Counted from the first letter of the stretch, positions 44,901-57,488 are shown. The stretch is 64,000 bases of DNA from Rhizoclosmatium globosum (GCA_002104985.1 MCGO01000031.1:248001-312000), one strand, 5' to 3'. Notes: generated from the letters alone by a model not told the origin. Numbers and translations: made by a program.

Positions 44901-45196
44901 TCAAGAGCAAGGAACTTACTGCACAGGATTTGCTTGGATTTGAGTTCTTGGGTGGAGTCTTCAAGAAGCTTGCCATCAAAAATGAGAAGGAGGCTATTGC
45001 TGCCGCTGTTCCAGCTGTTACTGTCAAGGACGCCAAGGTTATCACCGTTACGTCAAAAAGTTCTTCACCTGCTGGTAAAGGCTCTGTGAGAAACCTCTGT
45101 TTTGGTTGGAAAAGGGACATCAGACAGTCCATTGTGATTGATGATGATGTTCCTGTGACTGCATCAAAGAAGGGTAAGAAGAAGAAGACAATTTAA
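41983..45196 (+). CDS. WD40 ribosome biogenesis factor WDR75/UTP17 (several frame breaks)
   Basis: ATG 41983 within the 5' exon. Introns occur near 42217-42277 and 42343-42390, with others likely. Landmarks match WDR75/Nan1: ITCLAVHP, HWHANAVTSLAFMHDGTTLL, SGGIESVLVLWQLET with KKTLPRI, SPHDGPITSIHFFS, TSLDTRFKTWEL, MLAVACGSVVTLWDP, YVWNLLTGSVWWSVDLGG. The C-terminal helical tail has ASHLLPPPMKLAGAYFDAIL. The protein is part of the t-UTP subcomplex of the SSU processome and promotes pre-18S rRNA transcription and processing in the nucleolus. At least four one-base frame changes interrupt the first two thirds. Orthologues are essential, so errors in the sequence are the likely cause. Confidence 0.8.
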
Positions 45197-45479
45197 ATGA
45201 AAATCAATTCAAGTAAACGTTTTTATTATTTGTTTATTTATATGAGGATCGAGAAATTTATAGCACTCAGAACCCAGAGAGGAATATTGACTACTAGAAA
45301 TTACTTCTTCGAATAATATTGTAGCGATAGTGCCAACTGTGAATGAATTAGAGTGTTGAAGTTGGTGAGGACTCATGGTCGAAGAAAAAACAATATGAGT
45401 ATATTTGGCATTCAGTAATTGACCACGGCTATATATAATACACAAATGCCATTAAAATTGTCGCAGAAAGCAATAGGAT

Positions 45480-47207
45480 TCATCCTGTGGGATGTGAATT
45501 ATCTCCTTCTTTCACAGCAGAATCAGGCTTCCTAAAATTCAACACAGTCTTTAATTCCGCGACCATTTGCAGCCCAAGATTAGCAGTAGCTTGTTTTGTT
45601 GCCTATAGAAGGTCGTTCTCAATACGAACATCTCAAAGGAATGTGCTTACCTCCTCCTCACGTTTCTGCTTTTGCAATGCTATCCTTTCTTGTCTTGTTA
45701 AGACCACCTACAAGTAACGGTAAAGATGACGTCAAAACTAAATCTGAACCATGACTCCACCTTTTCTTCTTTCGCATCAGGTATTCCTTCAAAGACCTCT
45801 TCTTCGCCAACATCCTCAAGAGCTATTGATAAATCAGTAAACGCTCGAGTTCCTTCACATATGCCATCATCTTCATCTTCGTGTCTCCATTTGGGTTTCT
45901 GAGACGCATCACTTTCTTGAGTAGCTATGGTGTCATTTGTTCCTTGGGCTGATGTACGACATGCATCCAAGAGTGCATTTAGTTCTCTGGTATCCAGTTG
46001 AATCGAGTCTAAATGCGTTGTAATTGTATCTGGAGAAAGCGGCGATGTTGCTGCGTGAATGTCTTGTGATAGGACCAACAGTTTGAGACGGGCAGAGTGC
46101 AAGGTCTTTTCAAGGATAGTGAGTGATTTGAGTAGTGGCGTTGAAGGCGTCGCGGCACTGCGTTTCTCGAATGAAAGAGTCGAGTCTATGTCTTGAGTCA
46201 GTAAATTTCGTGGAGGTTAATCAACAGAATCTTTGTCGGATCCTAAGAATTCCTTACGCGCCGAACACCATACCCTCTCTTCGATACATATGATAATTAC
46301 CAGATTCGTTGGTCAAAGCGCTATTTAAATCGTGCCGTAGTTTGCTCCACTTGAGAATCAAAGAATCAAGAGAATTGCTGAATTGTATGAATGTCTGCAG
46401 CCAGGGACTTCCTGATTGTTCCAGATCAAAATCCGTGATAGCATCTAGAACTGCTGTGACACGTTGACAAAACCATATTCGATGAAGCTTCAATTCGACA
46501 AGTGAGAGTTTGAGTCCGTCAAGAGAGTGAGGAGAAAGAGATTCTTTGGCAGATTGGATCACACGCAAATCATCCAGATCATTTGGATGCCAATAGGGAG
46601 TGAGTGGCGACGGAGACAGAGTATCAAGGTGTGTGGTTGTTGAATTCAGGCTGGACAGGGCATAGAGATTATGGACGCACAAGTAGCTCTCAGTATTTGA
46701 CATCGTAATTGAGAATTTGATTTGTCCAAGTTGGCATGAGCTGTTACAGTTGTCCTGGTGTTGAGAGTGGGTTAGACCTACACCAACCATCGCACGCCAG
46801 TTACAGTTTGAATCCCTTCGCAACCAGTTCCAGTTCCTGAATCCACTTAATTGATTTGTGAACCGTGTCGTCAAGTCGATTGCCTCGTTCGCGAACGAGG
46901 AAACAGCCGCCACAATCGCATCGTGTTCCCCGCCAAAGCCCGGCGAGTCGCTGTCGAATCGGACGTCGAACGTGTTTCTGTGCAAGAGCGAATCGAGTTG
47001 CTGATTTGAAATGGCGGCGAGAAGCGATTTGAAGATTGATTTGAACGTGGGCGAAGGCGGCTTGTCCTCGGGCGCGGCCTGGATTGGGCTTGATTTGGCG
47101 ACTTCTGGCTTGGTTTCGGTGGTCGAAGGGGCTGTGTTCAATGCATCGTCGGCATCCAGAAGGAAGGCGAATGGTCCATCAGGATCAATTGCCTCCATTT
47201 TAAACAA
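45480..47207 (-). CDS. unrecognised multi-exon protein
   Basis: The first frame runs from ATG 47207 (MFKMEAIDPDGPFAFLLDAD; the in-frame ATG at 47198 is an alternative) to about 46254 and is helix-rich. Further exons: about 46200-45760 (HSARLKLLVLSQDIHAA to EDVGEEEVFEGIPDAKEEK), about 45712-45653 (VVLTRQERIALQKQKREEE) and 45604-45480 (LGLQMVAELKTVLNFRKP). These are separated by short introns with fitting borders. The protein is rich in Ser and acidic residues with a short coiled coil near the end. I do not recognise a family; a cytoskeletal or membrane-trafficking adaptor is only a guess. Confidence 0.55.
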
Positions 47208-47214
47208 AGTAGAA

Positions 47215-47849
47215 TAAAGAGATGCAGATATTCTTTATTTGAAGAAATGAAGAAGAGAAAGGACTAAGAATCGGATTGGCCAGTTAGCCGCACTCCCATA
47301 TCGGAAGCACGTTACCAGTGAGGACCACGAGGAGGTCGCCAATCATGCCTCACCATCTACCTAGTATTAAAAACTAAAAATTAATAGTATCTTGCGTCAG
47401 TTTCAATCCGCGCGGCCAGAGTATTTCCAACCAGGTTTGGCAGAGCAGCCGAAGCTACTCACTTAAACATCCAAACCTGTGGACGCCATGTGTGAGCTCC
47501 CCCGTCCACCAAAGGCGCAGACAACAAAGTCTACGCCACCTCATCATAGAGTGTATTAGGACAGAGAATACCAGAAGCCGTGGACGCGTACTTAGACAGC
47601 TAACCCACCCCACACTAAGACGTCCAGTGATGACCATTTCCCTCATAGCATTGAGCTTGACCAGTCAATGCTGCACCGAGATGCGAGCGATACAATAAAG
47701 TACCGCCAAGAGGCCTGTGCTTGGAGTACACAGTACGAGTCTCATCCGCGTCATGTCCCGCCACCGGGTACGCGTATAATGCTACAGCAGATATCCACCT
47801 CCGCACATCGCATATCAAAGAAATTAACCTCACATTCCAAAATGCCAGC
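47215..47849. other. intergenic stretch without supportable gene
   Basis: Only short frames on both strands. I checked for tRNA and 5S rRNA landmarks and found none. Confidence 0.4.
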
Positions 47850-48272
47850 GACGAGGAGTTGCCAAGGTATGTGAGGACCAGAGACTGGTGAGAGGCGACG
47901 GCAATGAAGTCTGTGTTTGGAAGAGGGATATGTGTTTGTGGGTCAGTCAACTCAGAATTGTCAGAAAGGAGAAGATGGACTGGCGAGGGCAAACGCGTCG
48001 ATACATACCTCAAAGTTGGATCAGGTAATAACCAGGTACGGCGGAGAAGATGGACGGAATCTTGGCTCTGACGATGAAGTACTGGTGAACTTGTTGGAGT
48101 TAGTTTGACAGTTCGATGACTCAACAAAACGCGTAACGTTGTCCTCACCAGAGTATACCTGTGAAGGAGTAGACGCGTGCATGCTATGAGGATATGGACA
48201 GATGGTAGACGCGTCGAAGATGGAAGAGGAGGAGGAAGGAAGAGGGGTTTTGTCTGATGGAAAGAAAAGCAA
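47850..48272 (-). CDS. possible Ser-rich hypothetical gene
   Basis: Two exon-like frames on the minus strand: a Ser-rich first part from ATG 48272 (DKTPLPSSSSSIFDAS) and a second part (LLLSDNSELTDPQTHIPLPN, SLVLTYLGNSSSLAFWN) that ends at a possible GTGAGG donor near 47846. No complete gene can be assembled and no family is seen. Confidence 0.28.
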
Positions 48273-48653
48273 CAGAACAAGAAAACTGTCACTTTTATAC
48301 CCATTTTCAGAATCTTATCTGAAGGTCAAACGAAAAGTATTTATTGAACGTCAGGTCGTCATTCGGTATTGTTAATATTTCTGCCAAACCAGAGAATCAC
48401 AGCCGTTTATCACAGAATGTACACATACAAGTACTTCAAGAGCAATACAAAAATATTTGAACATTATTGTGTAACTGGCTTCCACCATATGAATTTGAGC
48501 GACGAGTTTTCTAAATATTTGTTTTTCAACTTCGCCTCCTTCGCTCTCTCCGCCACAACTCGATCAATTCGAGCATTCCCTCAGCTATCCTTAAGACGTA
48601 TTGCATATTGCGCATTGCTTAGAACAGAAATTCACCTGTTGACGGACGGAGAA

Positions 48654-50986
48654 ATGGATAACACACCTTCAAGCCACGAGCAAGTAACGCAAACAACAAG
48701 GGCCCATCATCACAGCCTTCCGCAGAAGCCTATACAATCTGGTATGTATAAAGAAAGAGGTGAGTGGAATTTCGAGGTTAGCGTGTGAAGGAGGAGCCTA
48801 TTCCACCAATGCGCGTGAAAAAGTCTATTACTCACAAACGTGATAGATATCAATGAAGGCAATCAACAGAATAAGAATCAATGCATTTTCAACGAGAGCG
48901 ATGAAACCCTTGTCGCGAAAGAATCGGAAGTACAGGTAGTTCAAACTCTCGTTTGACTTCCGACCAATTAAAATCATAACTTCACGATCTAACCATTGAA
49001 AACCCAGAAATTGGTATCATTGCCGATGAACAAGACGTACTCCTTGAAAACTCGGGAGACGTTCCAAGCGTAAATAATCCCCTCGTGTCAAACAACACAG
49101 ATCCCGCAGTAAATCAACCAGAAGCATGTCTCTTCATCGCAAGGTTTGAATCCTCCTCGTTTCTATCAATTATCTCACGAATTTTCAAAGCCTGTCAACT
49201 TCTGTCTCCGAATCCGACCTTCAAAACCACGTCATCCAGCACTTTTCGAAATGGGGAGCATTAACTAACGTCAAAGTCTTGAAGGACTGGCTGGCGAGAC
49301 CCTATGCCTTTGTCCAGTATGAGAATATCGATGACGCCAAAGCGGCCCTGCTCCGAGCTCATAATACGCTTATCTGCGGAAGATATATTCGTGTTGAGCA
49401 GGCGAAAGTGAATCGCACTCTGTTTCTGGGTCGGTTGGCGCAGTTGGGAATGAGTGAGGTGTGTTTGGTTTGCTTTTCGATTCTGCTCAGCAGTACTGAC
49501 CAAAGTTATAGCTTAAAAGCGCGTTGGAAGCATTCGGACCGGTCGAAGACTTGAATATTTTGACGGATTACCGCACTGGGCGAAGCAAAGGATGTGGGTT
49601 TGTCAAGTTTCGGTTGCGCGATGATGCCATCAAGGCCTTTTTGGTAATGGATATGACTGAACGCGTGTATTTTCTTATTTTTTGTATTTTATACAGGGTA
49701 TTCGCCAAAAGTATTCTTGGACGACTGAATGGGCGACCAACTTGGATAGAAATAAGCCAGAAATTGACTTGAAGTCCATCTTTATTGGTCAATTGAATCA
49801 GTATCTTGTCACAGATTCTATGCTAAGTGAGCGATTTGGAAAGTATGGGCCAATCAAGTCGAGTCAAGTCGTCAACAAAGCGGGTGAAGGGCCAGGTTTG
49901 GAAAACTGACAGGCCTTGTCGTAATTTAACACCTCCCACAGCTAGACCAGCGTTTGCTTTCGTCACTTATGAAGATGAATCGAGTGCTGAGAAAGCCATT
50001 GAAAATGAAGTATGTTTCCGAATTTTATCGGCTTATTAACCCAGGAAATGTAGAATGCGACTCTCTGGTTGGAACGCACTATACGAGTCCAGTATCGTGA
50101 AATTGGAGAATTCAAGGGGCTCTCGCGGACCATGAAACAACAACTCGCGACAGGAGAATCTCAATCCGCAACCAAACACTTCAACCATCCACAATCCTCA
50201 TCAAACTCCAATCAATATGCACTCAGACCCTCTGAGTTTCCCGTTCTCTCCAAAGTCGGACCAACAAAGCCATCTCCAGCAACAACCAAACCAACGTACC
50301 AAAACCGTCAAAACAACAACACGATCCCCCGCAAGTACCCTCAAAACCGTCAAACTTCATCCTCTACAACAACTTCTCAATACAACGTCCAACAGTACTA
50401 CGCCGCCCCCGGCACAATGATTCCATCTCCGATAACCTCTCAAACGACTTATACTACTCAAACCAACCACCAATACACATCCCCTATGCATCAACAACAA
50501 CCACAACAGCAAAATTACAGTAACGCACACCATCAACTCAATTATCATCAGTATTCTTCAATGCCAGTATACACTCCACCACCTCCACACCATCAACCGC
50601 CTTATCCTCAGTATCCTATGCAATATTACGTTCCGCAACAGTACAATGAACAACCTCCATCCATTGTGTACTACTCGCAGGACCCGTCGGTTCCTCCATA
50701 CCCGATCCCATTTTCGTACCATATTCAACAGCCGGGACCAGTGCAGCTGCCACCACCGCAAACGGCAGCACCGCCGGAGCCATTGAGATTACAGATGCCG
50801 CGTCGTGGAAGTGCTGAGAGCGCGAGCAGTGAAATTTGGTGTCCTCCTTCGCAAATGAAAGGACGCGTTACGGGAAAAAGGTTTTGGATGAAGAAATCGG
50901 GGATTGAGTCTTGGGTGTTGATGATAGTGGGTGTAGCGTTGCTGGTAGTTCCGTTGGTGACGTCGATGACGAGTTGGAAGTCATGA
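48654..50986 (+). CDS. Rim4-like RNA-binding protein with three RRM domains and Q/P-rich tail
   Basis: Starts at ATG 48654 (MDNTPSSHEQVTQT). Introns occur near 48741-48846, 48939-49006 and 49144-49189, with others within the RRM region. RRM1 has SLSTSVSESDLQ, KVLKDWLARPYAFVQYEN and RVEQAKVNRTLFLG, the signature string of yeast Rim4. RRM2 contains LNILTDYRTGRSKGCGFVKF. RRM3 has IFIGQLNQYLVTDSML and PAFAFVTYEDESSAEKAI. The C-terminal half is Gln/Asn/Pro/Tyr-rich, like the amyloid-forming tail of Rim4. Rim4 represses translation of meiotic mRNAs, so a role in sexual or resting-spore development is possible. The very end (50880-50986) turns hydrophobic, which may be a frame artefact. Confidence 0.65.
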
Positions 50987-51228
50987 GCGCACGATTTTGA
51001 GTTGGGGTTTTGAAGGAATTCAGTCGGTTTGATTCTCGGGTATTTTATTCATATTTCTATTGCTTGTATTGCGCATACTCTGATCGCTTGTTAAAATTAT
51101 ATGCATTATCTCTTTTTTTATTAACTTCATAACTTAGACAACGCTCCCCAAAAAACAATATTACGTGCCGCAAACACACACCCTCTCTTTCGTTTGTATC
51201 TTCTTCTCCCATCACAGCAAAACGCCCC

Positions 51229-53998
51229 TCAATAATTCTCCTTCGCCTCTCTTTGCAACACCTCATTCTCCTTCTTGATAACTCCCAGATGCAAGACACG
51301 GTCTCCGGCCATAGCAACAGGGTTACTGCTTCTTCCAATCGTGACGCCTGAGCTTGGACTGAAAATCTCATCGACAATGTTCCCGAAAATGTTTTTGATT
51401 CGGGCAATGAGGTCGCCTTTACGGATTACCGTGTTCACGGCCGGGTAGACTTCAAGAACACCTCCAGTCTTTGTGTAGATCCAGAATCCTTTGGAGCAAA
51501 TGATGGTGTTGGGTGGTTGATGGTAGTGAACAGGCTTTGACCCATCGTTCTCGTCATCTATTACAAGTACATATGTGAGCCCATGTAATAAATTGAAGTA
51601 ATTTACCATTCGAACTGACGCTTGAGACTCTCTTGACCAAGTTTTCTGGATCCATCCAAGTATCGTCATCAGCGTTCATTGGAGGCTCGGTTTCAAGAGG
51701 TGGAAACATCCCCAAGTAGGTCAAGATTCTCATCACTCCCATGTAAGACCAGTGAACGTATTGGTTTTGGAAGAGTTGAGGGTTTCCAATTTCAACTGTA
51801 ATCGCCTTGATTCCACGAGCGCTACAGGCAGAACGAAGTGTTCCTATAGGTATTGTCAGATGTAAATGAATTGCCACGCGCTAACATACCGTCTTGTCCA
51901 CTGTTATGCAAAATAATCTGAGGCTGCTGCAACTTTGCAAGGGCAGCACTCACTGGATCATTCAAGTCGCTACGAACGTAGTAACTGTTCACACGTCCGA
52001 AACTCGCAGTATGCAAATCAATCAAGTAATCTAAATGCATCGCAATCTTGTTTAAGATTGCGTGGGCGTAGATTTGGGAAGCAGTTCCAGTCTCACTTCC
52101 AGGGAAGAGTCGATTCAAGTCTTTACCATCACTGAATTCACGCGAGAATCGGAGGTATCCAGGGACATTAACACAGGGAACGGCCACCACAGTTCCGTTC
52201 AGCTTATGAACATCAATATCCGTGATGACACGGTGGATACATGGAACACCGTTTAGTTCATTTCCGTGCACAACCGCCGTAATACCCAGCTAGTTGAAAT
52301 GTTAGACTCATCAAGAGAACTGAGGATACTCACGACAGGACCTGGATTCACACCTCGCGCAACAATGACAGGAACTCGAACCCACTCACACAACCCCTGC
52401 TTGACCATATTGATCCATACTGTGCTGATTTTTCCCATGGGAAACTCCTCAATCACAAGCGAGTCTCTGACGACGGGAGGAGGCACGTCACTTTCGTTTT
52501 GGTACCGCGCACTGAATGTAGGAGGACGGTAATGACGTGCGCTTTCCCAGTATTTCACTCCATGGGATTGTTGCGAGCTTGACAAGGAATTTTCAGGAGA
52601 CTTTTCAATTTGGGAGGGGTCATCATAAATAATGATTGAGCCACGACGTCCGCGAAGAGGTCGAGGAGTTTTTGAAGTGTCGGTTGTGTCATGAATTGGA
52701 ATAGGAGCTGCAGCAGAGTTGAGGTTGAAAGTAGATTCTGTTGGAGGTCCAAAAAAGTTCATGGACCCACGAAGATCCTGGCCAACAGAGTCAAGCTTCT
52801 TTTGTGGACGTTTCATGTGAATTTGAATGATGTAGATCATGGCATCTTGGTGGTCTGGTATGACAGTTAGCCGCACAATTACAAAGACCTATGACCGTAC
52901 CATTCAAGGTTCTGTTTCCCAAGTTATCTTTGCTCATTACTGGAGACATGGTGAAATCAGCAGGTGCAGAGTCTTCATCTCGTTCACAAATCAAAGTTTC
53001 TCCAGCATTTACTCTAACCGTGTTTGGGTCATTGTTTACGCTTGCTCTGATTGATCCTGAGACTACGTAGACAATAGTGTATGCTCCAAGAAGAATTTTC
53101 GTTGTTGGAAGAGCACTTGGGTGATGACGACTTGGGCTGACTGCACGGTTGCTCGAAGATCCTGTCGCAGCACTCAAATGATCACGATGAGATGCTTTGG
53201 GTGTGTCAGTTCCTACGGCAGCACGATGCGCGAGAGCCGGAGACGGCTGCGGTGTAGAAATATCTCCTTCTCCGTCACAGATTCCGTCATCAGAAAGACC
53301 ATGAGGACAGATGGTCTCGAGAGAAACGGTAACTTGAGTTTTCGCACGGTTGGCGATAAACGTCAAATGACGCGTCTTTCCAGACTTTACGTAGCATGTT
53401 GTGGGAAGTTCTCCGGCATACCTAAAAATAATAAGTTCTTTGATGGATTCTGACAGTTACAAACGTACGTGTAAGGAACCAAGGGACGGAAGGGGACGGG
53501 GCTTTCCTGGTCGTTGTGTCTGAGAATTGCTGGGGCTCCAGGAGCGTTTCGGACAGGTAGTGATGGAAACGAGAGATTCCTGGGAGCATTTGGATCTGCC
53601 TCACTAGGCAGCATCATGAGAGCAATATCGTAACCAGGAAAGACCGAGAAGGAGCAAGCATCGTGAATCTTTAGGTAGTTGTTGTCAGAGCCAAGCACCC
53701 TCCCTCTCTCTCACTCAGAACTAAACAACCACAGCCGCCAAACACGCACCTCAGTCAGACTCAGGCGCCACACAAACTCGTCTTTGTGATGGTGAATGTT
53801 CTTTGGAAAGATTGCGATTTCCTCCGTTTCGCCGAGGCCGTTCTTCCACATCATCTTCTCGTACTTGTCCTTTGTCAGGAGCGTCAACACGGGCGGCGCG
53901 TCGGTCATTGCCGCGGCGGACTCGAGGACAGCCTCGCCGGGACAGGGCTCGGCGATGGACGACGGATCCATCGGCTTCAGTTGCGGCGATGCAAACAT
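51229..53998 (-). CDS. HutD-like cupin fused to an AstE/AspA-type zinc deacylase
   Basis: Start at ATG 53998. The N-terminal domain matches HutD: LTKDKYEKMMWKNGLGETEE, FVWRLSLTEV, FSVFPGYDIALMML, VNAGETLICERDED and a last strand DAMIYIIQIHM. After a disordered Ser/Pro linker comes the M14-like deacylase. It has HGNELNG (first His/Glu zinc ligands, about 52250-52270), CVNVPGYLRFSREFSDGKDL, LDYLIDLHT and ITVEIGNPQLF. The C-terminal beta domain has GGVLEVYPAVNTVIRKGDLI. There are several short introns. One frame switch near 52880 lies inside the last HutD strand; no start codon or promoter-like spacing separates the domains. It probably acts on an N-acyl amino acid such as N-formyl-glutamate, by inference from both families. 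Confidence 0.65.
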
Positions 53999-54012
53999 GG
54001 GCGGTGTATTCG

Positions 54013-54032
54013 TTGGTTGGTTGGTTGGTTGG
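54013..54032 (+). repeat. TTGG microsatellite
   Basis: Five perfect tandem copies of TTGG, just upstream of the start codon of the HutD-AstE gene on the minus strand. On that strand it reads CCAA repeats in the leader. Confidence 0.85.
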
Positions 54033-54059
54033 TTGTTGGATTCGGAGGAGCTGAGGCTG

Positions 54060-54424
54060 GATGCGCGTGGAATTAGTTGAAAGGGGAGAGTGGTTGGTTT
54101 TCACCTTCTTGTTTGGAAATGTTGGAAATGCAAGGGAGGCGGAAACAACTTGATAACTTGGTTCTTTTGGTCTTACCGCAACTTGGCGTCCTTTATTCTC
54201 GCGTTTTTATATTTATATTTGATATCGCACCTTGTAACGCGCTCGTTTTGTGTGCTTTGCTTGACTGAGACACTGGACAGATAGGTTGAGCCACAATTGG
54301 TTACCTCTTCCGTATCGAATGGCACTGCATATTGAAATATTCGCCAATAGGCGAAACAAATTAAAAAATATATTTCACCGATAGACAATGTATTCCGTAA
54401 ACACAACTAGTACAAACCACCGTT
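54060..54424. other. intergenic between HutD-AstE and alcohol oxidase genes
   Basis: Holds the promoter of the HutD-AstE gene and the 3' flank of the oxidase gene. No further gene is supported. Confidence 0.4.
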
Positions 54425-56872
54425 TTACAACTTTGAAGAAGCACCAACATCCGACTTTATAAACTGTGCAATAGAATGCGCAATAGACAACACAGTAACC
54501 ATAGGATTCACACCGCTCGCTGTTGGGAATACGCTCGCATCAGCCACATACAATCCTTTCACTTCCCAAGTTTCTCCACGTGGATTGACAACTCCCACTT
54601 TAGGACTGTGTCCCATTCTGCACGTACCCATTGGATGCGCGCAAACCAACTTTGCTTTTCGTGCAACGACACCAATTTTCTGGATCTTTTTGTAGTACTG
54701 CTCAGCCTTTGTACTGGTAACAGTATTTCCTTGCAAAACCTCCATTTCAGAAAATACAAGTGGGTCAAGGCCCGGCAAAACTGCATCAACCTCGGTAGCT
54801 CCAGCTGCAAGCAAAATCTTGACATTGGTGACGATAGATTTCTCCAAAGAAACAGAATCGAAGGATCCGAGGGAAAAGTCAACGTGAGTGTGCCCTTGAG
54901 CATCCTGATACACTCGACCAGTACTATCAAAATCCCGGCACAAGCCAATAAGAGAAGTCCTGTTTTTGTACTGAAGGATTGTTTTCTTGAAAGACGCGGC
55001 TCCACGATATTGAGCAATAAAAGAAAATAGCCCGGGATGCCTATTACAGAATTTTAACTGCAAATAACCAATATACGACCTCACATTGACGGAACTTCAA
55101 TTCGCACGCCATATCCGGTTCCTTCGCGATCAGCTAAAACATCAGAAATGCTCGTCATGATTCCTCCTTCGAAAGGATTCACTGCTCGATCCGGGAAATA
55201 ACCCTGAACAACCGAAACAGGATGCAACTTCAAGTTTCTTCCAATATGCTGGTTCTTAAGTCCAGATCTTGTCAAAAGGAGAGGAGAATTCATTGTTCCA
55301 CAACTGGAAACAACAGTCTTGGCTTTAATCACCAACTTTACCCCAGACGTGAACATCGTTCCAACAATACCCGTCACTTTCCCCTTCTCGTGGGTGACTC
55401 GATCAACTTTACACTGATGGATAAACTGGGCTCCACATTCGGCAGCATCCTTGAGCCAAGTAACATGTGTTCCCTGTTTTTCTGCATAGGGACATCCCAT
55501 GCTACAAAACGCGCATCGGTGATCTTTTCCAGCAGCGTTTTGCGGTAAAACTGCAGCAGGGTACCCGAGTTTCTTGCATCCATCGAGGAGAATTTGATTA
55601 GGAACGTTCTGCGAGACGTTTTTGTCTGTAATACCGTTACGCTCACAAATGGTGTCAAGAGAATCAGTGAAAGCTTGTGATGCAAAGTGTGGCAGATGGT
55701 GTTTGGTCGCCCATTCTTCACGAACTTTGTCAGGAGTTCGCAGAGAACAGGCCCAATTGATAGCTGTTCCTCCTCCGAATGCAGAACCAGTCTACCAGCA
55801 CATAATTTGAGGTCACAAGTTTATGGCTTTATATACTAGAAATTAACATACCAGAATCGAAATGGCAGCGTCATCAGATTGGAGCAAGCCATTTGCTTCC
55901 ATGTTGTTGAATAATGAATCCATTTCGTTATTGGAGTAATCCTCAAAACGCCTGTGCTTAGCCTTTTCAATGACAATGACTTTGAATCCAGCCTTCGCAA
56001 GCTCGGCAGCTGAAGTAATAACATCAGATAGGACAAAACAATCGCGGACGCACCAACAACTCCACCACCGGCTCCACTTCCGACAACAACAACATCTGCA
56101 GTCAATCGAACAGTTTTATCATTCCCTTGAACTTGAGATTCGATACTTGAAAGAAATCAGCAATTTTAGTCACACACTACAGTACACTCACTCCATGAAT
56201 GTTGGCTGCCAAACATGATCGAAATTCTTCGGAATTGGTTTCTCTTGTGGAGTCAATCCGGGATACCCCATTGCAGCCCACGTGGGATTGTGAATGGAAT
56301 CACTCAAACCATCAATTTTCAATGACCGCCCGTAGGTGATAATACTGCAGCGCCTTAAATCTTTGAAGAAGAGACGAAGGTCGTTGAATTTGGAGTTGCT
56401 GTGGTGATTTTGAATGTTAAATTGGGTTTGAAGGAAGTTCAATTCAAACCAACCAGAAACGAAGCATTCCCTGTTCACGTTCCTTCTGAGTTAGGCGGAG
56501 GAATGGACGATTGAATCCCATTAGAATGAAAGTTCCGGACCAGTAGTCAAGAGCCAGAGAACTAGGCGGACCTTCTTTTGAAGTTGAGGCGACTTATGGA
56601 CTGCGAGTAGAGGCACGAGGGCCTTGACAGCATGTAAGTCGGATGCTTGTATTAAGAGTGTAAGCTTCAGTAGTTTGAGCTGTGATATGGAACTTACGAG
56701 TTGTCTTTGCAAACAATTCAAGGGATTCTTGGTCTTGGTGTGGTCCAAGCTCTGAGGATGGGACGGCGGGAAGGATCGCATCTAGAATGGCTTCCAGCAT
56801 CACCAAGTCGGATGGTGAGAGTTTGACTCTTGCCACACTGTCTTCAAACGTGGGTAGAGAGGCGAGAGACAT
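54425..56872 (-). CDS. long-chain-alcohol oxidase (GMC flavoprotein)
   Basis: Start at ATG 56872 (MSLASLPTFEDSV); an upstream in-frame ATG at 56905 is less likely. Exons are separated by short introns (near 56690, 56510, 56165, 55845, 55070). Landmarks: NPTWAAMGYPGL, the FAD-binding VVVGSGAGGGVVGA, TGSAFGGGTAINWACSLR, HRCAFCSMGCPYAEKQGT with its Cys cluster, AHPMGTCRMG, and the GMC C-terminus YVADASVFPTASGVNPMVT. This is the FAO type that oxidises fatty alcohols to aldehydes with O2, giving H2O2, usually in peroxisomes or microsomes. One base shifts between FAD loop and helix near 56060. It complements the ABCD transporter for growth on lipids or alkanes. Confidence 0.85.
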
Positions 56873-56999
56873 TTGTTGGAATTTTGATGGAACACAATTT
56901 TTCAAAGTTGGATGTAAGAATGAGGTTCAAGATGAAATACTGAACTCCATGAATTTTTCAGTTTTCTTAGTCTTTACTCCTTAGGAACAAATTTCTTAG

Positions 57000-57300
57000 G
57001 CTGCTACAACGAATATTGGACATTAAGCATTTCTTAGAGTAACACGTCGGACAAATTGTTTTGCTGCTTCAACTTCCAATGGCTGTGGAAGATTGACAAT
57101 TGGCCATCTGTCATGCAGAGTTTTATGCCGAACGTGGGTCAATTGAGGCACCTGGGACTGAGTGCTGGCTGTCATAGCACTTTGTTATGAGAACTGAACG
57201 AAGCAATCAACCGTTGTTTCTTGTCTTCGTTGACACTATTTTGATTGGAAGCGGTGGCTCGGTTCCTCTCTGGTTAAGACAAGCATAACTCAATTCGTAT
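57000..57300 (-). pseudogene. decayed copy of the first exons of the neighbouring dsRBD/ankyrin gene
   Basis: The block 57075-57265 aligns base by base, with many substitutions, to 59490-59700. Shared pieces include tgctgcttcaacttcca, gtcaattgag and caatcaa...tttcttgt. It therefore derives from exon 1, the intron and the start of exon 2 of the gene at 57489-59754, but has no usable frame. It lies just beyond the 3' end of that gene, so a whole earlier tandem copy may have been lost. Confidence 0.55.
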
Positions 57301-57488
57301 TTTATTAAGATATGAAGATATATGATATCCCATCAATTCCCCAAGATGAGCTACAATCTATTTGTTCACAACTTTGCAGATCATCCCTATATTTCGGCTT
57401 TAACTGATAGACAATATATTCTGATTCTGTCAAATACAAATAGAACAAAAAACCCTTTCCCAACTTCGAAGATAATCCCAATATACAT

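Noticed and set aside
47277..47345. Possible small structural RNA
   Set aside because: It lacks tRNA T-loop and D-loop motifs and does not match conserved 5S rRNA positions.
54013..54032. CRISPR-like or telomeric repeat
   Set aside because: It is a simple five-copy TTGG microsatellite without spacers; no CRISPR array is present anywhere in the window.
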